Below are positions 55,395-58,074 of a stretch of DNA of 58,074 bases, in pieces. Position 1 is the first letter of the stretch, and each line of letters begins with the position of its first letter. Source of the stretch: Bacteroidetes bacterium OLB9 (lineage in GTDB: Bacteria > Bacteroidota > Bacteroidia > Chitinophagales > Saprospiraceae); contig LNBW01000043.1 in assembly GCA_001567255.1 (NCBI GenBank), forward strand, positions 1 through 58,074, given 5' to 3'. Below the pieces are notes generated by a model. It ran no database searches, had not been told where the DNA came from, and saw nothing but the letters and a program-made list of their open reading frames with translations. A program made the position numbers and the translations under genes.

Positions 55395-56666
55395 TCATCT
55401 AAAAGTCACACAGAAATGATGCTTCTGACTTTCAAACCGATAAGAAATATCAAATCCATATAAATCACAAATTGCCTTGACTATAGAGAGTCCAAGTCCT
55501 GTTCCCTCAGTTTTGCCGCCTTGTCTTTGAAAGCGATTGAAGAGTACATCTTTGTTGAGCGGTTGTGCTCCAGGGTTTTGGACGATCATTTGATGATCGG
55601 TAATGCAGACTTCAACCAATCCGCTTTTGGTATGAAAAACTGCGTTTCTGAGTAAATTATTAATCAGGATTTCAGCCAGCGCAGGGTCGGTATTCACAAT
55701 CAGATTAACCTCTTCTTTATAGCTGAACAAAAGTCCTTTATGTTCCGCCAGGTCTCTTAACTCATCTATGCTATTTTGGAGCACCTCATTAACCGAAACC
55801 TCTTTTCTATCTAAAAACTGTTTGCTTTCAATTTTTGACAACAACAATAATGACTTATTGAGCCTAACTAATCTTTCTACAATAACAATGGTACCTCCTA
55901 TGTCAGAGATAACCTCTTCCTTATGGGCATTTTTTTCAACAAAAAGCTCCAGTTTGTTCAGGATGATGGCGAGCGGCGTTTGAAGCTCATGGGCTGCATT
56001 TGAAATAAACTCCTTTTGTTGCTCATAAGATGCATTACTGCTTTGAAGCAGAGTTTGGACAGCATTTTGAAGATTTATAAATTCTGTTGTATTGGTTCTG
56101 ACTAAAGGGAATTTTTTGGTTTGGCCGAGCCGATAACTTTTAAGCTGGCGTAAAAGACGATAAAAAGGTTGCCAGACTCGTCGCAACACTATATTGTTGA
56201 TCACTACGATGCAGATGATAAGTAGAAGGTAAAGTAAGAGTAAATTTCGAAATGTGTGATTGATTAAAGCATCCTTTTCTACCATTGAACTGATGACTCT
56301 CAGCTTATAGAAATATCCATCATCCTCGAAAGCAGTGGTGAGCATACGGAAAGATTCTGATTCATAATAACCAGTACCTTTAGGAATGCTGATCAATGTG
56401 TCCACATACTTATCTTTGATTTCAATGCCTTCCTCTTTTGTAATCTCCTGTATAGCATAAAAGCCTTCATTAAAGTTCACTTGCTTTAACAAAACTGTGT
56501 CCTTATGTGCCTGAAAAATGATTTGTTTCCGATAATTATCGAGGCTTTCATCAATTCCTTGCTTTATTTCGGCTATAAGATTATAGTAAAATACAATGCC
56601 CCAAAGCCCAACAATGGCTAGGAGAGATGCAGAAATAATGGCAATAGATTGATTGAGTAGTTTCAT
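55395..56666 (-). CDS. Sensor histidine kinase
   Basis: 423 residues. Two membrane helices (~8-28 and ~140-160) enclose a ~110-residue periplasmic sensor. A HAMP-like linker follows (VWQPFYRLLRQLKSYRLGQT), then the H-box with H226 (FISNAAHELQTPLA), the N-box LINNLLRNAVFHT and the G-box GTGLGLSIVKAI. It phosphorylates the OmpR-type regulator encoded upstream, with which it overlaps by four bases (ATGA). A Na/phosphate symporter gene lies before the pair, so envelope or phosphate sensing is conceivable. Confidence 0.93.
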   Translation of the reverse strand: MKLLNQSIAIISASLLAIVGLWGIVFYYNLIAEIKQGIDESLDNYRKQIIFQAHKDTVLLKQVNFNEGFYAIQEITKEEGIEIKDKYVDTLISIPKGTGYYESESFRMLTTAFEDDGYFYKLRVISSMVEKDALINHTFRNLLLLYLLLIICIVVINNIVLRRVWQPFYRLLRQLKSYRLGQTKKFPLVRTNTTEFINLQNAVQTLLQSSNASYEQQKEFISNAAHELQTPLAIILNKLELFVEKNAHKEEVISDIGGTIVIVERLVRLNKSLLLLSKIESKQFLDRKEVSVNEVLQNSIDELRDLAEHKGLLFSYKEEVNLIVNTDPALAEILINNLLRNAVFHTKSGLVEVCITDHQMIVQNPGAQPLNKDVLFNRFQRQGGKTEGTGLGLSIVKAICDLYGFDISYRFESQKHHFCVTFR

Positions 56667-57340
56667 TTTTCTATGAGTCTGTAACCAACCCCATAAATGG
56701 CTTCAATTTCAACATCGGCATCGGCATTTTGCAATTTTTTTCTTAGATTTTTTATTTGTGAATAGATAAAATCAAAATTATCTGCCTGGTCAATATTATC
56801 ACCCCATACATGTTCGGCCAAAGCTGTTTTTGTGATTAGTCGATTTTTATTAAATAGAAAGTAGTTGAGAATGTCAAATTCTTTTCTGTTGAGTGGAATT
56901 TCTTGACTGTCTATCAACAGTTTTCTTTCGCTGATATATAGAGCAAGATTACCTGAACTGATGGTATTGAGTCCGTCAGCATTTTTACGTCGCAGCACGG
57001 CTTTAATTCTGGCATTGAGTTCTGCTAAGTGAAACGGTTTGGTCAAATAATCATCAGCACCCAAATCTAGACCTTTTAGTTTGTCTTCCAGTGCATTTTT
57101 AGCTGATATGATGATGACATTGTCAGTATTCCCTGTTTTTCTCAACATCTTCAATAGGTCCAGGCCATTACCCTGAGGTAGCATGATATCGAGTAAGATG
57201 CAATCATATTTATAATTTTCGATTTTATCATAAGCCGCCCAAAAGTGGTCTGCTGTTTCTACAATATATTGTTCTTTTTCCAGTGACTGAACAATATTTT
57301 GCTGCAAATCTTTCTCGTCTTCAATCACTAATATTTTCAT
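56663..57340 (-). CDS. OmpR-family response regulator
   Basis: 225 residues. The receiver has acidic E7-D8, the phosphoacceptor D51 (CILLDIMLPQGNG), S/T and K positions intact (VIIISAKN, YLTKPFHLAEL), and a C-terminal winged helix (RKEFDILNYFLFNKNRLITK, IDQADNFDFIYSQIKNLRKK, YGVGYRLIEK). It is the partner of the overlapping histidine kinase gene. Target genes are not evident here. Confidence 0.94.
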   Translation of the reverse strand: MKILVIEDEKDLQQNIVQSLEKEQYIVETADHFWAAYDKIENYKYDCILLDIMLPQGNGLDLLKMLRKTGNTDNVIIISAKNALEDKLKGLDLGADDYLTKPFHLAELNARIKAVLRRKNADGLNTISSGNLALYISERKLLIDSQEIPLNRKEFDILNYFLFNKNRLITKTALAEHVWGDNIDQADNFDFIYSQIKNLRKKLQNADADVEIEAIYGVGYRLIEK

Positions 57341-57373
57341 AATGATAATCTATGTGTTGAATAATTATGACTA

Positions 57374-58074
57374 TTATATTTTACCAATGATGCCTTCAGA
57401 TACATTAACGATATGGTCACCAATACGCTCCAGAGTGCTGAAAATATTTTGATAGATCAGCCCTATCTTCAAGTTGGCGGTTTCAGATTTTTGCATCATC
57501 TGATAGTGTTCTCTGCGTATCTCGTCTCGCTTAGCATTGATTTGATCTTCTATAGCTTGTGCCTCAGAGAGCGAGACTTGTTCAACCGGCTGTTCCAGAT
57601 TTTTATTCATAATGTCAAAAGCTATGGCAATAGAGTCAAGCAATTCAAACAATCGCTGTTTTTGAAGAGTACTAAAGTGCAGATTTTCTACGTTTTTCTT
57701 TTCTATTTCCTTAGAGATCTGATAGAAAAGATCGCCTATTCTTTCCAGATTGCTGGCGGCTTTATTCATGCCACTAGCCCTCATAGCCATACCGGAATCT
57801 TTATTGCTTTCTAAAACTCGATTGAGATAATCGGCGATTTCTACTTCGACTTCGTCGGTAATTCTTTCATATTTTTGTATTCTATCTATGATTCGGTTTC
57901 TTTCTTTACTTTCAGTTTCCATTAATAATTTACGGGTAAATTCAGTCATTCTACCGGCAATATCTCCAAATTTTATCAATTCTTTCTTTGCTTCTACGAT
58001 AGAAAGATTAGGTACCAGTTTTTGATGGATTAACCCGAATGTTTTATTTCGAGGTTTGTATTGCTCGTCTTTTT
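57374..58074 (-). CDS. Na/phosphate cotransporter, C-terminal PhoU-like part (5' end beyond window)
   Basis: The frame is open to the right edge and reads KDEQYKPRNKTFGLIHQKLV, so the N-terminus is outside the window. About 233 codons are visible. They form a PhoU-like helical domain with its characteristic NLERIGDLFYQISKEIEKK and LERIGDHIVNVSEGI. Such domains end the NptA/YjbB-type Na+/Pi symporters. A start at 57979 (TTG) would give only the domain and is rejected. Distance to the response regulator is 33 bases on the same strand, so a single transcription unit is possible. Confidence 0.82.
   Translation of the reverse strand, partial: KDEQYKPRNKTFGLIHQKLVPNLSIVEAKKELIKFGDIAGRMTEFTRKLLMETESKERNRIIDRIQKYERITDEVEVEIADYLNRVLESNKDSGMAMRASGMNKAASNLERIGDLFYQISKEIEKKNVENLHFSTLQKQRLFELLDSIAIAFDIMNKNLEQPVEQVSLSEAQAIEDQINAKRDEIRREHYQMMQKSETANLKIGLIYQNIFSTLERIGDHIVNVSEGIIGKI

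Overview
The window looks like a chromosomal segment of a Bacteroidota bacterium, most likely Saprospiria/Saprospiraceae-like. The lineage evidence is: two proteins with type IX secretion C-terminal sorting domains; promoters of the TTTG-N19/20-TAnnTTTG type in front of many genes; an AtpB with a long secreted N-terminal extension and an F1Fo operon in the order B-E-F-H-A-G without atpD/atpC; a GH3/serine-hydrolase fusion; a DUF2851 protein; and near absence of strong Shine-Dalgarno sequences. The genus cannot be settled from the sequence alone.

Layout. 1-0.9 kb is accessory: a DnaQ-like exonuclease running off the edge, a decayed tyrosine recombinase and an inverted repeat. 0.9-28.4 kb is mostly core: a GH13 amylase, a thioredoxin-like protein, a YceI lipoprotein, an outer-membrane barrel plus a T9SS protein, the GH3/beta-lactamase-fold fusion, a gamma-carbonic-anhydrase-like protein, a CAU tRNA, DUF2851-folA, a GMC oxidoreductase cluster with tsaE and ald, the ATP synthase operon, a TonB-domain protein, nhaC and parC. 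28.9-38.08 kb is a defence/stress island lodged between parC and lolD. 38.1-58 kb returns to core functions: lolD, a glycosyltransferase, an atypical LuxR-type regulator, a giant dockerin/cohesin-like T9SS protein, htpG, a DNA-alkyl repair protein, an MtfA-like protein, tRNA-Phe, a nucleosidase-like protein, a Cys-rich barrel, TerC, DedA, a two-component system and a Na/phosphate symporter.

The island is the most interesting part. It holds a single-chain type IIG restriction-modification enzyme whose specificity half is much more AT-rich than its nuclease/methylase half. Next come an XRE-ImmA/IrrE protein with a PIN-domain partner, then a self-contained redox-looking regulon (MarR with a C-terminal Cys cluster, DUF2024, a periplasmic CxxC protein and a mini-thioredoxin). 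Last is an orphan 3' fragment of a second type IIG gene with a different specificity domain. Three direct copies of a ~190-bp repeat punctuate the island, and the two outer ones extend to ~435 bp including the shared enzyme C-terminus. I read this as modular defence cargo assembled by homologous recombination, with a replaced specificity domain left behind as a scar. Each of the three promoters of the MarR regulon carries the same palindrome (GTTAGGA-N-TCCTAA type) inside the -33/-7 spacer.

Two further points. A ~180-bp repeat with terminal inverted repeats and a conserved ~45-codon frame occurs three times (10.4, 25.3 and 46.0 kb). Two core genes (htpG, dedA) are each interrupted by one extra base in a homopolymer, which points to residual assembly error or very recent mutation.
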